Below are positions 9,047-15,795 of a stretch of 20,258 nucleotides of DNA, in pieces; the first letter of the stretch is position 1, and every line of letters begins with the position of its first letter. The stretch covers positions 1 to 20,258 of the forward strand of contig CAYSAG010000066.1 of NCBI GenBank assembly GCA_964428935.1, read 5' to 3'. Source of the DNA: JAADHY01 sp964428935. Its GTDB lineage: Bacteria > Planctomycetota > Planctomycetia > Planctomycetales > Planctomycetaceae. A program made the position numbers and the translations under genes. The notes below the pieces were generated by a model. The model was not told the origin of the DNA. It worked only from the letters and a program-made list of their open reading frames with translations, and did no database searches.

Positions 9047-9058
9047 CCAACCGGTTGG
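9047..9058. repeat. 12-bp perfect palindrome downstream of fmt
   Basis: CCAACCGGTTGG, 66 bp after the fmt stop. It is not followed by a T tract, so it is not a typical terminator. It could be a protein-binding palindrome or part of a 3' stem-loop. Confidence 0.3.
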
Positions 9059-9132
9059 ACCGAACACCCCCAGTGGCCGCTTCGCTCGTTTTGTCCTCGT
9101 CAATGGTCCTTTCACCAGCTAAACTGTAACGC

Positions 9133-9146
9133 CTTGGCAAGCCAAG
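9133..9146 (+). promoter_or_regulatory. ilvB: Small hairpin in the ilvB leader
   Basis: CTTGGC-AA-GCCAAG, about 70 nt before the ilvB start, in a 236-bp spacer after fmt. No leader peptide rich in Leu, Val or Ile codons is visible, so classical attenuation is not supported; the role is unknown. Confidence 0.25.
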
Positions 9147-9216
9147 CCCTTGCGAGCCGACAGGTCGCTCGCGGTGGCTTTCTTGGCCGAAACGCTTCCA
9201 GCAAAAGGGTGGAAAC

Positions 9217-10989
9217 GTGGCAACAACACACAAGACCAAACAGCGAACGTACAGCGGCGCCGAAATTTTGGTGGAGGCTTTGATTCGGCACGGGGTGGAA
9301 ACAGTTTTTGCCTACCCCGGCGGTGCCAGCATGCCCATTCACCAGGCGCTGCTGAAGAACGAAGACCGAATCCGTACGGTCCTGCCGCGTCACGAGCAAG
9401 GCGGAGGGTTCGCGGCACAAGGGTACGCTCGCAGCACCGGTAAGGTCGGCGTGTGCATTACCACCAGCGGTCCGGGTGCAACCAACCTGGTGACCGCGCT
9501 GGCCGACGCCAAAATGGACAGCGTCCCAATCATTGGCATCACCGGACAGGTTCCGCGCAGCGTCATTGGCACGGACGCGTTTCAGGAAACGCCGATTGTC
9601 GAGGTGTGTCGAGCGATTACCAAGCACCATTACCTGATTACGGACCTGAAGGACGTTCCACGAATCGTCAAAGAAGCGTTCTACATTGCCAGTACGGGGC
9701 GTCCCGGTCCGATTCTGATTGACTTCCCGAAAGACGTGCAGCTGGAGACGCAGACGGAAGAGCCGGACTACGACCCGCCCATGAATCTGCCCGGCTACCA
9801 GCCGGAACGTCGGCAAGTGCACCCGGAGCAGATTCGGCAGGTCATTGCGGCCATTCGACGTTCGCGCCGTCCGGTGCTGTACGTGGGCGGCGGGTGTAAC
9901 CGGCCGGACGCAGCCGCTCAACTGCGACGGTTCGTCGAGCGGACCGGCATTCCGGTGGGGCTGACGCTGCGCGGACTGGGGGCGTTCCCGGGCGACCACG
10001 AGCTGTGCCTGGGAATGCTCGGCATGCACGGCACCGTCTGTGCCAACTACGCGGTCAATGAAGCGGACCTGTTGCTGGCCTTCGGTGTGCGGTTTGACGA
10101 CCGCGTGACGGGCAAGCTGACCGAATTCGCGAAGCACGGCAAGATTGTGCACGTCGACATTGACCCGTCCGAAATCCACAAGAACAAGGAGGCTCACATT
10201 CCAATCGTTGCCGACGCGGCGGACGTGCTGAGGGCCTTGAACCGTGCATTGACGGACGAAGACCTGCCGCAGGTCGAGGAGTGGCACCGGGAAATTGCGG
10301 AGTGGAAACGGCAGTACCCCCTGCCCGTGAAAGAAGACGAAACGCTCATTTACCCACAGTACGCCATTCACGAACTGTGGCAGCGCACCAAGGACCGCGA
10401 CGTCTACATTGCCACGGGCGTCGGACAGCACCAAATGTGGGTGGCTCAGCACTACAAGGTGCGTGAGCCGCAACGGCTGCTGACCAGCGCCGGCTTGGGA
10501 ACCATGGGGTTCGGCCTGCCCGCGGCCATTGGCGCTCAAATCGCTCACCCCGACGCCCTGGTCGTCGACGTCGACGGAGACGGCTCGCTGTTGATGAACA
10601 TTCAAGAGCTGGCGACGGTGCATTGCGAGCGGGTCCCGGTCAAAATCCTGCTGCTCAACAACCAACACTTGGGCATGGTCGTGCAGTGGGAGGACCGGTT
10701 CATGGACGGCCGACGCGCCCACACCTACCTGGGCCCCATTGACCGTCCCGAAGCAAAGGGTAAGGGCAAGGGAATCGCCGACGAGGTCTACCCGGACTTC
10801 GTCACCATTGCCCGCGGCTTCCAGATTCCCGCTCGCCAAGTGCGGAACAAGGCCGACCTGCCAGACGCACTCGACGAAATGCTCAACAGCAAAGGACCGT
10901 TCCTGCTGGACGTCCTGTGTCCGTACCAAGAGCACGTGCTTCCCATGATTCCCAGCGGAGCCACGGTGCGGGACATCATTTTGGAGTAA
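9217..10989 (+). CDS. ilvB: Acetolactate synthase, catalytic (large) subunit
   Basis: 590 aa from a GTG at 9217, with AGGGTGG a few bases upstream. The enzyme condenses two pyruvates (or pyruvate plus 2-ketobutyrate) in the first common step of branched-chain amino acid synthesis, using TPP, Mg2+ and FAD. It has the N-terminal TPP-binding domain (VFAYPGGASMPIHQAL), catalytic Glu60 in LPRHEQGGGFAAQGYAR, the TSGPGATNLVTALADAKMDS loop, the central FAD domain, and the C-terminal TPP/Mg site GDGSLLMN from residue 454 continuing to LLLNNQHLGMV. A Lys/Gly-rich insertion (PEAKGKGKGIADEVYPDF) lies between the last two helices. No ilvN regulatory subunit follows; the next gene encodes an unrelated-looking 80-aa protein. 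FAD-containing AHAS is preferred over other TPP enzymes because the match runs full length. Confidence 0.96.
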   Translation: MATTHKTKQRTYSGAEILVEALIRHGVETVFAYPGGASMPIHQALLKNEDRIRTVLPRHEQGGGFAAQGYARSTGKVGVCITTSGPGATNLVTALADAKMDSVPIIGITGQVPRSVIGTDAFQETPIVEVCRAITKHHYLITDLKDVPRIVKEAFYIASTGRPGPILIDFPKDVQLETQTEEPDYDPPMNLPGYQPERRQVHPEQIRQVIAAIRRSRRPVLYVGGGCNRPDAAAQLRRFVERTGIPVGLTLRGLGAFPGDHELCLGMLGMHGTVCANYAVNEADLLLAFGVRFDDRVTGKLTEFAKHGKIVHVDIDPSEIHKNKEAHIPIVADAADVLRALNRALTDEDLPQVEEWHREIAEWKRQYPLPVKEDETLIYPQYAIHELWQRTKDRDVYIATGVGQHQMWVAQHYKVREPQRLLTSAGLGTMGFGLPAAIGAQIAHPDALVVDVDGDGSLLMNIQELATVHCERVPVKILLLNNQHLGMVVQWEDRFMDGRRAHTYLGPIDRPEAKGKGKGIADEVYPDFVTIARGFQIPARQVRNKADLPDALDEMLNSKGPFLLDVLCPYQEHVLPMIPSGATVRDIILE

Positions 10990-11059
10990 CGGTCCGCTTG
11001 GACTCGCGAACCGGCACAAGGCAACCGCGTGCGGCGTCGCAATTCGGCGAGGCAGAACC

Positions 11060-11302
11060 ATGGCCAAGTACGACAAGTACGACCCTCGGTTAGAAACTCT
11101 GGTTGTCGAAACGCGCACCAAGTGGGATCCGGCCGTGGCCGACTTGCTGGAAGAAGAGAAGCGCGAGCTGGCGGAGCGATTGCACCGGCAGCCCCAATTG
11201 GCGTCGAAGATTTTCTACCACCGAGTCTACACGGGCGTGGCCAGGGAAATTACTGTCACGCCCGAGGACGTCGAGAAGCTGCGTCAGCAGGCGGCCAGTT
11301 GA
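11060..11302 (+). CDS. Small charged protein of unknown function, 80 aa
   Basis: The ATG at 11060 has only a weak purine-rich region (GAGGC) upstream. The 80 residues are strongly charged and predicted helical, with LLEEEKRELAERLHRQ in the middle and VTPEDVEKLRQQA at the end. There is no signal peptide, cysteine or membrane segment. Codon use (GAC, AAC, CTG; ATT for Ile) matches the neighbouring genes, which supports real coding. It starts 70 bp after ilvB, where ilvN often sits, but nothing resembles an ACT domain. A distant relation to the RNA polymerase omega subunit was considered because of size, but the expected omega motifs were not recognised. Confidence 0.7.
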   Translation: MAKYDKYDPRLETLVVETRTKWDPAVADLLEEEKRELAERLHRQPQLASKIFYHRVYTGVAREITVTPEDVEKLRQQAAS

Positions 11303-11728
11303 CGGCCCCGGTTGGGAAAGAGCTGACCGCAGGGGGGTGAGCGGGCCACCAATGCCGCCGGGGCGAACCGAAAACCTTTGGGTCGGACACCCCCCCTGCG
11401 GTCCTTGTGCGGTCTTCTGCCGCGGTGCGGACACGGCCGAGCGCCGGACGCCGCGTCGTTGCACGGCACGCCAAGTCTCGTCCCCACCGACCCGCCCCGG
11501 CGTTGAAACGGCTGGCTGCCGGTGCCGTGTGGCTCCGCCGCCGGCTCGCCCAGTCGGAGCGTCCGCCACGCGGTCGGGCCGGGGCTCGTAATTCGGGTTC
11601 CGAGGTGTGGTCCGCCCTACCGACCGCCCGTGGCTAGAACCCAGCACCGCAGTGAAGAGTCAGCCCAGCGTGCCGGCCTGCAGACCGTCGGGTTCCGACC
11701 GAGCGCTTCGCTGCTCGCGCGCTTCCGC
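11303..11728. other. Convergent intergenic region between the 80-aa gene and the LOG gene
   Basis: 426 bp between convergent genes. It holds the large inverted repeat at 11325-11403 and a smaller stem at 11700-11717 (CGAGC/GCTCG) just beyond the LOG stop. No credible gene is seen in the remainder. Confidence 0.5.
11325..11403 (+). repeat. Long inverted repeat (15/16-nt arms) after the 80-aa gene
   Basis: The left arm GACCGCAGGGGGGTG (11325-11339) is the reverse complement of the right arm CACCCCCCCTGCGGTC (11388-11403) apart from one bulged C (6 G against 7 C). The 48-nt loop contains a smaller imperfect stem, CGAACC/GGGTCG. It begins 22 nt after the stop codon of the 80-aa gene. It has no U tract, so it would be a non-canonical terminator, an mRNA 3'-end stabiliser, or a short palindromic repeat element. 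No target-site duplication is visible at its borders. Confidence 0.65.
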
Positions 11729-12601
11729 TTACGTAGCGTGGTGCATGCGCGGCTTGTGGCGTTGGGTCGCCTCGGCCCAGTCGTGTCGCACCCAGCGGCG
11801 AGACTCAACTCGTCCGTCGGTGCGTCGACCGGGACAAGACGGACACGCGTCGAGGCACTTCAGCACGTCTTCGACCGAGTCGGTCAGAATCAACCGCTGG
11901 TAGTCTTCTTCGTCGATTGTCCCCTCGCCGAGCATTTGCGTCCGAAGGAAGTCGAAGAGCGGACGCCAGTAGTCGGTCCCCATGAAAATCAGCGGGAAAC
12001 TCCAAATCTTGCCCGTTTGCACCAGCGTCGCCGACTCGAACGCCTCGTCCATTGTGCCGAACCCGCCCGGGAAAATGACGAAGGCCTGCGAGTACTTCAC
12101 CAGCATGACCTTTCGCACGAAGAAATAACGGAACGTGACGAGCTTGTCCAAGTACGGGTTCGGCGTTTGCTCGTGAGGCAAAATGATGTTGCACCCAACG
12201 GACCGACCGCCCACGTCCTTCGCGCCTCGGTTCGCTGCCTCCATGATTCCCGGACCGCCGCCGGTCATGACCGTGAAGCCTTCCAGCGCCACGCGGCTGG
12301 CGACGTAGCGAGCCATTCGGTAGTAGCGGTGTGTTTCCGAAAACCGAGCGGACCCGAAAAACGTGACGCACGGCCCCACAGCGTGCAGCGACACAAACCC
12401 GCGTACGAATTCCCGGGCAATTCGCACTACCCGCAGCGTTTCGTCCAGCCACCAGCGAGGGCCTTCCAGAAAATGCCGGTCCTCGTTGAGCAGTCCGGGA
12501 CGCTCCGGTCGCAGCTCAGCCAGCTGCGGTTCCACGGTCAACGCCGAGCCGACGTCGCCGTCAATAAGCGTCCTGGCCGAGTCGCTGCCAGGCTGTTCCA
12601 T
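11729..12601 (-). CDS. LOG-family Rossmann-fold protein (TIGR00730-like nucleoside-5'-monophosphate phosphoribohydrolase)
   Basis: 290 aa from the ATG at 12601, which has a strong AAAGGAG 6 nt upstream (plus-strand 12608-12614). Both family signatures are present: GGGPGIMEAANRGA (from residue 114) and FPGGFGTMDEAFE (from about 178), which form the nucleotide-binding and catalytic site. Characterised LOG enzymes release free bases such as cytokinins from riboside 5'-monophosphates; older annotation calls them 'lysine decarboxylase'. The N-terminal 75 residues form an extra charged segment, as in the longer bacterial subgroup, and the C-terminal tail (from about residue 255) is Arg/His-rich and low in conservation signals. 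The physiological substrate here is not known. Confidence 0.9.
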   Translation of the reverse strand: MEQPGSDSARTLIDGDVGSALTVEPQLAELRPERPGLLNEDRHFLEGPRWWLDETLRVVRIAREFVRGFVSLHAVGPCVTFFGSARFSETHRYYRMARYVASRVALEGFTVMTGGGPGIMEAANRGAKDVGGRSVGCNIILPHEQTPNPYLDKLVTFRYFFVRKVMLVKYSQAFVIFPGGFGTMDEAFESATLVQTGKIWSFPLIFMGTDYWRPLFDFLRTQMLGEGTIDEEDYQRLILTDSVEDVLKCLDACPSCPGRRTDGRVESRRWVRHDWAEATQRHKPRMHHAT

Positions 12602-12607
12602 TTCCGG

Positions 12608-12630
12608 CTCCTTTGTTTAACGAACGTTCG
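12608..12630 (-). promoter_or_regulatory. LOG-gene Shine-Dalgarno with adjacent 10-bp palindrome
   Basis: AAAGGAG (minus strand, 12608-12614) fixes the LOG start. Six bases beyond it is the perfect palindrome CGAACGTTCG (12621-12630). A repressor bound there would sit on the start of the transcript; this role is inferred only from position. Confidence 0.4.
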
Positions 12631-12684
12631 AGATTTGAGGTGCCACGCGTCCTCGGGGCCGGTACCCGAACCACCACGCTTGGC

Positions 12685-12709
12685 CGTGGCCGGTCCGTGG
12701 TCGGCCACG
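12685..12709. repeat. Perfect 8-bp stem-loop upstream of the LOG gene
   Basis: CGTGGCCG (12685-12692), 9-nt loop, CGGCCACG (12702-12709). It lies 84 bp upstream of the LOG start and could be part of its leader RNA or a binding site. Confidence 0.45.
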
Positions 12710-13091
12710 GAAGGTGGACCCGACGGCACGCGCCGCCCCGGCCTCGCGGGTGGAAGCGACAAGCTCTCCCAACGGGCCATGGAGGCACGCGACGAAGCGC
12801 GGTCCCCCGGCTTGTGGGCCGACTCAACCAGCCCCGTCGTGCGGTCCCAGACGAACAACGCCGGCGAATTCTCCGACCCTTTCGCTCTCTTGTTGCCGTT
12901 CTCGCTTTGAGCATCTCCCCTCGTTTTTCTTCGACACTCGCCCTCTTCGGTCATGACCCGTTGTTGGCCGACCGGCCAAGGCCGAAACGACTGTCTTCGG
13001 CGAACGGTCGTCGAACTCCCACCAACCGCTGCTGCTGCGTGCGTTCCGACCGCCTGTCGTCCAACGCTCCGCCTCGGCCGACAACCAGTCC

Positions 13092-13109
13092 CCAAGCCGC
13101 ACGGCTTGG
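13092..13109. repeat. Perfect 8-bp hairpin with 2-nt centre
   Basis: CCAAGCCG-CA-CGGCTTGG. On the plus strand it is followed by a C-rich rather than T-rich stretch, so it is not a classical terminator. Function unknown. Confidence 0.45.
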
Positions 13110-13239
13110 CCCCCTTCCCCCAGCGGGTGCACGAGGCCAGGCGTTTCTTGTCCGAGACGGCTCCTTGGGCCTGGTGGTGGCGGACGGCAGTCACACGCTC
13201 GGCCCGCTGACACCAGGACAAGTCCAGTGGCCAGGTGTG

Positions 13240-13650
13240 GCTCTCCATCTCCCTCAGCGGCATAGACAGCGCGTCGCTCCCGCACGTCGATCAAAATTGC
13301 TCTGTCCTTTTGATCCTCCTGCGGATTTGTTTGCTCTCCGACTCCCCATGCGCGGCCGTGATCGGAAGCTCGTGCCGGCCATCCTCCCGACCGTTCGTCC
13401 GATCTTCCCTGTTCGTCCAGGACCACGAGGACCCGCCATACGGGTCAAATCCACATCCTTGACAGCCGTCGCTCGATACATTCTCTCTCCATGGGGATGA
13501 CCTCCGGCATGTGCGTTCGATAGCGTTTTGCTCCCACGTGCTACTTTCGAGGTATCCCCTTTCCTATGTCTTAGAGCCAACTCTCGCGCTAACGGGAGAG
13601 GGTGGCTCGCGGAGCGAGCCGGGTGAGGTGGGCTTTTCGGTTCGAGCCTT
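13240..13650. other. Compositionally distinct, hairpin-dense island (candidate structured RNA or acquired segment)
   Basis: It is lower in GC than the rest of the window and carries four of the six GATC sites (13289, 13312, 13360, 13401), as well as GATA and CATC words that are nearly absent elsewhere. It has perfect stems GATCAAAA/TTTTGATC (13289-13296 and 13308-13315), GACCCG/CGGGTC (13430-13446) and GGCTCG/CGAGCC (13604-13620), and an interrupted stem at 13581-13600. The size and stem density suit a 300-400-nt RNA, but the conserved cores of RNase P RNA, tmRNA and 4.5S RNA were looked for and not seen. The alternative is foreign or decaying DNA. The transcribed strand is unknown. Confidence 0.35.
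13254..13481 (-). CDS. Possible 75-aa Arg/Gly-rich basic protein (weakly supported)
   Basis: The ATG at 13481 has GGAGAGAG immediately upstream, and the product is a very basic, Gly/Arg/Ser-rich peptide (GPRGPGRTGKIGRTVGR near the start). A second ATG at 13492, 7 nt after a perfect GGAGGT (13500-13505), opens a different frame encoding only 15 codons before TGA (ends at 13445) and could be a leader peptide. Codons such as GAT and AAA are unlike those of the neighbouring genes. No family was recognised. The ribosome-binding sites could be coincidental if this stretch is a structural RNA. Confidence 0.2.
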   Translation of the reverse strand: MYRATAVKDVDLTRMAGPRGPGRTGKIGRTVGRMAGTSFRSRPRMGSRRANKSAGGSKGQSNFDRRAGATRCLCR

Positions 13651-13929
13651 TGCGCGGGACCGTTCCCACCGGAGGTTCTGCTTTCGACCACAACCGGTCT
13701 CTGACGGACGCGGCTGCCCCTCGTCGGCGCTTCGGGCACTTTCTGGCGCCGCTGAAGCGAAGGCACTCCGTCTGGTGGGCCGCCCCCGGGGCCACGCTCG
13801 GACGCAAATGCAAACTCTCCTCTCGTGCGGCACTCGACGGCTCGTCCCGGCCTCTGTGCGTCGGTGGTGGGGGGAAGAGTGGAACGGCAGAGTTGGACGG
13901 GGTTCAGAGCCGCCGGACGCTCGCCGCTC

Positions 13930-13970
13930 AGCCGTGTTCCCCGTCCAGCGCCGGCTGGTCGCCAACGGCT
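13930..13970 (-). terminator. Two-tier stem-loop at the PP2C stop codon
   Basis: The outer stem AGCCGT/ACGGCT (13930-13935 and 13965-13970) encloses an inner stem CCAGC-GCCG-GCTGG (13945-13958). It touches the last base of the PP2C stop codon and is placed where a transcript end is expected, but it lacks a U tract. Confidence 0.35.
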
Positions 13971-15274
13971 CAGCTCGAGTTCGCCGCTCCCTTGCCCCAC
14001 CGAATTTCCCGCACCAACTGCTTGCGGAACTGGTGGACGCCGAACATGAGCGTGTCAATGCAGCGTCCCAGCTCCTGCAAAGCCCGCGGGTAGTTCTTTT
14101 CCGAGAGGGCCGACTTGGCCGCAGCCAAAGCCTGCTGGTGAGCTTGCCAGTCAATGGACCACTCTTCCTCGGTGGCAGAGCGTCGCAGGTCGGCTTCCAG
14201 CGTGGCCAGTTCTTGCAGCAGGCGGTGGTTGGTGTGTTTGAGCGGCGTGGTTCGAGCTGGGGCGACGCGTGCCGAGTGGTCGAACGTGTCGTCGGGTTCG
14301 TCGTGGCGTCCCGGCGGCCGGAGAGCCAGCAAGACCGCGCCGACCAAAGCCACCAGCACCAGCAACGTTCCCCACACCGGCTGGTCCGCTGCCAGAATGA
14401 GAATCAGTCCGGCGGCGAACTGAGCGGCCAGGGCCCAAGCGGCGACCAGCAGGTTCGTGCTCACTCGTTCTTCGCCGGGCGGCGGAGGCGGCAGCGGCTC
14501 CGGTTCCGGCTCCCCCGGTGCCGCCCCCACACGCACGACAATGACCGTAATGTTGTCCGACCCGCCCCGCAGGTTGGCCAAGTGGACCAGCAACCGGCAC
14601 GCTTCGGCCACGGGCAAGTCGCGGGCAATCAGACCGATTTCTTCGTCCGAGACGTGGGCCGTCAGCCCGTCGGAACAAACCACGAAGACGTCGCCGGCCC
14701 GGACCGAGTGCGGGCCGGTCAGCTCCACCTCGACGTCCTCCTGCGGCCCCAGCGAGCGGGTAATGATGTGTCGAGCCTCGTTCAAAATGGCGTACTCCGA
14801 CGCTCCGCCGCGTTGCTCGAGTTCCCACTGCAGGGAGTGGTCGGCGGTGAACAGGTCGATTCTGGAACTGCGGACGCGGTAGACCCGACTGTCTCCCACG
14901 TGCCCGGTAATGGCTCCCGCCGAACACAACACCAGCGCCGCGCACGTGGTGCCCATTCGGTGAAAGTCGATGTTTTGTGAGCCTCGCGTGTGAATGGCCT
15001 TGTTCGCGGTCCGGACCGCCTCGACCAACGCTTTGCTGACGTCTGGCTCGCGCGACTTGAAGAACGTGTGCGGAATGGTGTCGACGGCCATTTTGCTGGC
15101 CAGTTCGCCCACGGCGTGCCCGCCCATTCCGTCGGCGACCAAGAACAGGTGGCCGCGTCGGAGCCACAGCTCGCGGTCCGACGCCACGTGGACGCAGCAG
15201 TTGTCCTCGTTGTTCCGGCGCCGAAACCCGACGTCGCTGAGCGACGCGTACTGAATCGCCTGTTCCCAACGCAT
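13970..15274 (-). CDS. PP2C-type serine/threonine phosphatase with two C-terminal membrane segments
   Basis: 434 aa from the ATG at 15274; the Shine-Dalgarno is weak (ACGGA), but the start precedes the first conserved motif correctly. The metal-dependent phosphatase domain (1-250) is complete: SDVGFRRRNNEDN (13-25), LFLVADGMGGH with Asp48, GHVGDSRVYR (Asp128), TADHS (143-147), CSDGL (Asp202) and GGSDNIT (Asp240-Asn241). A Pro/Glu linker follows, then hydrophobic segments at about 275-296 and 299-318, then a helical cytoplasmic tail of about 110 residues. It should dephosphorylate proteins modified by Hanks-type kinases, tethered to the membrane. No kinase gene is nearby. The tail's partner is unknown. 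Confidence 0.95.
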   Translation of the reverse strand: MRWEQAIQYASLSDVGFRRRNNEDNCCVHVASDRELWLRRGHLFLVADGMGGHAVGELASKMAVDTIPHTFFKSREPDVSKALVEAVRTANKAIHTRGSQNIDFHRMGTTCAALVLCSAGAITGHVGDSRVYRVRSSRIDLFTADHSLQWELEQRGGASEYAILNEARHIITRSLGPQEDVEVELTGPHSVRAGDVFVVCSDGLTAHVSDEEIGLIARDLPVAEACRLLVHLANLRGGSDNITVIVVRVGAAPGEPEPEPLPPPPPGEERVSTNLLVAAWALAAQFAAGLILILAADQPVWGTLLVLVALVGAVLLALRPPGRHDEPDDTFDHSARVAPARTTPLKHTNHRLLQELATLEADLRRSATEEEWSIDWQAHQQALAAAKSALSEKNYPRALQELGRCIDTLMFGVHQFRKQLVREIRWGKGAANSS

Positions 15275-15301
15275 TCCGTTTCGTCTCGCCGCTTGGACCG
15301 A

Positions 15302-15318
15302 ACCGGACTGCGCCGGTC
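15302..15318. repeat. Copy of the ACCGGACTGC-RCCGGTC hairpin
   Basis: ACCGGACTGCGCCGGTC is 16/17 identical to 4814-4830. It lies 28 bp upstream of the PP2C start, in the leader of a minus-strand gene, as does the other copy. It lacks the TTTT seen in that copy. Confidence 0.4.
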
Positions 15319-15670
15319 CGTCGCCGCCGTGCGACAAACCCAGAGACCGGTCAGGTCACTTCAACCCCTTTCTCCGGCCGAACGGACTTCACGCCGACGG
15401 ACCCTCCCGCGCAGACTCCTCGTGTCTCGAACCTGCCCCACGGTCGCTCGCGCGAGAACGTCGGAACGCGACGCCTCTCCAGCCAGCGTGAAAAAACGAC
15501 AGAAAGGACCGGACCCCACGGAAAAACCTGTGCCACAAAGGCGACGCAGCCATGTTACCGCACGGGCCAACCGTGTGAAAGGGCGGAAAGCCGGCAAACG
15601 CCGCCGCGGCACCCCCCACGTCGACCGGCGAAGGCCCGGCCGTCACTCCGGCGTGGTGAAGAGCTTCGTC

Positions 15671-15700
15671 TTGAGCCGGCCAGTTGCTTTCGGCTAGGAT
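15671..15700 (+). promoter_or_regulatory. Candidate sigma70-like promoter for the 163-aa gene
   Basis: TTGAGC (15671-15676), 18-bp spacer, TAGGAT (15695-15700), each 4 of 6 to consensus, about 95 bp before the start codon. The -10 runs into one of the rare GATC sites (15698-15701, within GGATCC). Confidence 0.25.
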
Positions 15701-15795
15701 CCGCCGCCCCGGCGTGCCCGGCCGGACGGCGGTCGGCAAAGTTGGACAACGGCCTTTCGTTCTGCGCAGGCAGACTCCGAGCAGGAACTTCGGGA

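Larger units (their letters stand above)
12615..13969. other. 1.35-kb region without a convincing conserved gene
   Basis: It lies between the LOG start and the PP2C stop. Several frames are open for 200-295 codons on both strands, but their translations are Arg/Pro/Gly/Ser-rich and lack recognisable motifs, as expected for chance open frames in GC-rich DNA. The region contains perfect hairpins at 12685-12709, 13092-13109, 13289-13315, 13430-13446 and 13604-13620, and the base-composition island at 13240-13650. Confidence 0.55.
15275..15795. other. Divergent intergenic region between the PP2C and 163-aa genes
   Basis: 521 bp. It contains the hairpin at 15302-15318 near the PP2C start and a candidate promoter at 15671-15700 facing the 163-aa gene. 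No credible gene was found; a 61-codon open frame on the minus strand (15351-15536) lacks supporting evidence. Confidence 0.45.

Noticed and set aside
11060..11302. ilvN (acetolactate synthase small subunit) or rpoZ
   Set aside because: The position fits ilvN and the size fits both, but no ACT-domain or omega motifs are visible.
11325..11403. Miniature transposable element
   Set aside because: The terminal inverted repeats are suggestive, but no target-site duplication is seen and no second copy occurs in the window.
12824..13426. 200-codon open frame on the minus strand, including an ILIDVRERRAVYAAEGDGEP stretch
   Set aside because: A short protein-like run is present, but the rest is low complexity, there is no good start or Shine-Dalgarno, and no family was recognised. 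It is kept only as a possible decayed gene within the island.
12613..13500. 295-codon open frame on the plus strand
   Set aside because: The translation is Arg/Pro-rich without motifs, overlaps the LOG gene's upstream signals, and has composition expected of random open frames in GC-rich DNA.
13240..13650. RNase P RNA, tmRNA or 4.5S RNA
   Set aside because: The conserved core words (RNase P GAGGAAAGTCC, the tmRNA 5' end GGTTTCGAC, and the SRP GGAAGCAGC tetraloop region) were not found on either strand.
13631..13660. tRNA T-arm suggested by GGTTCGAGCC
   Set aside because: The flanking five-base arms do not pair, and no acceptor or anticodon stem could be built.
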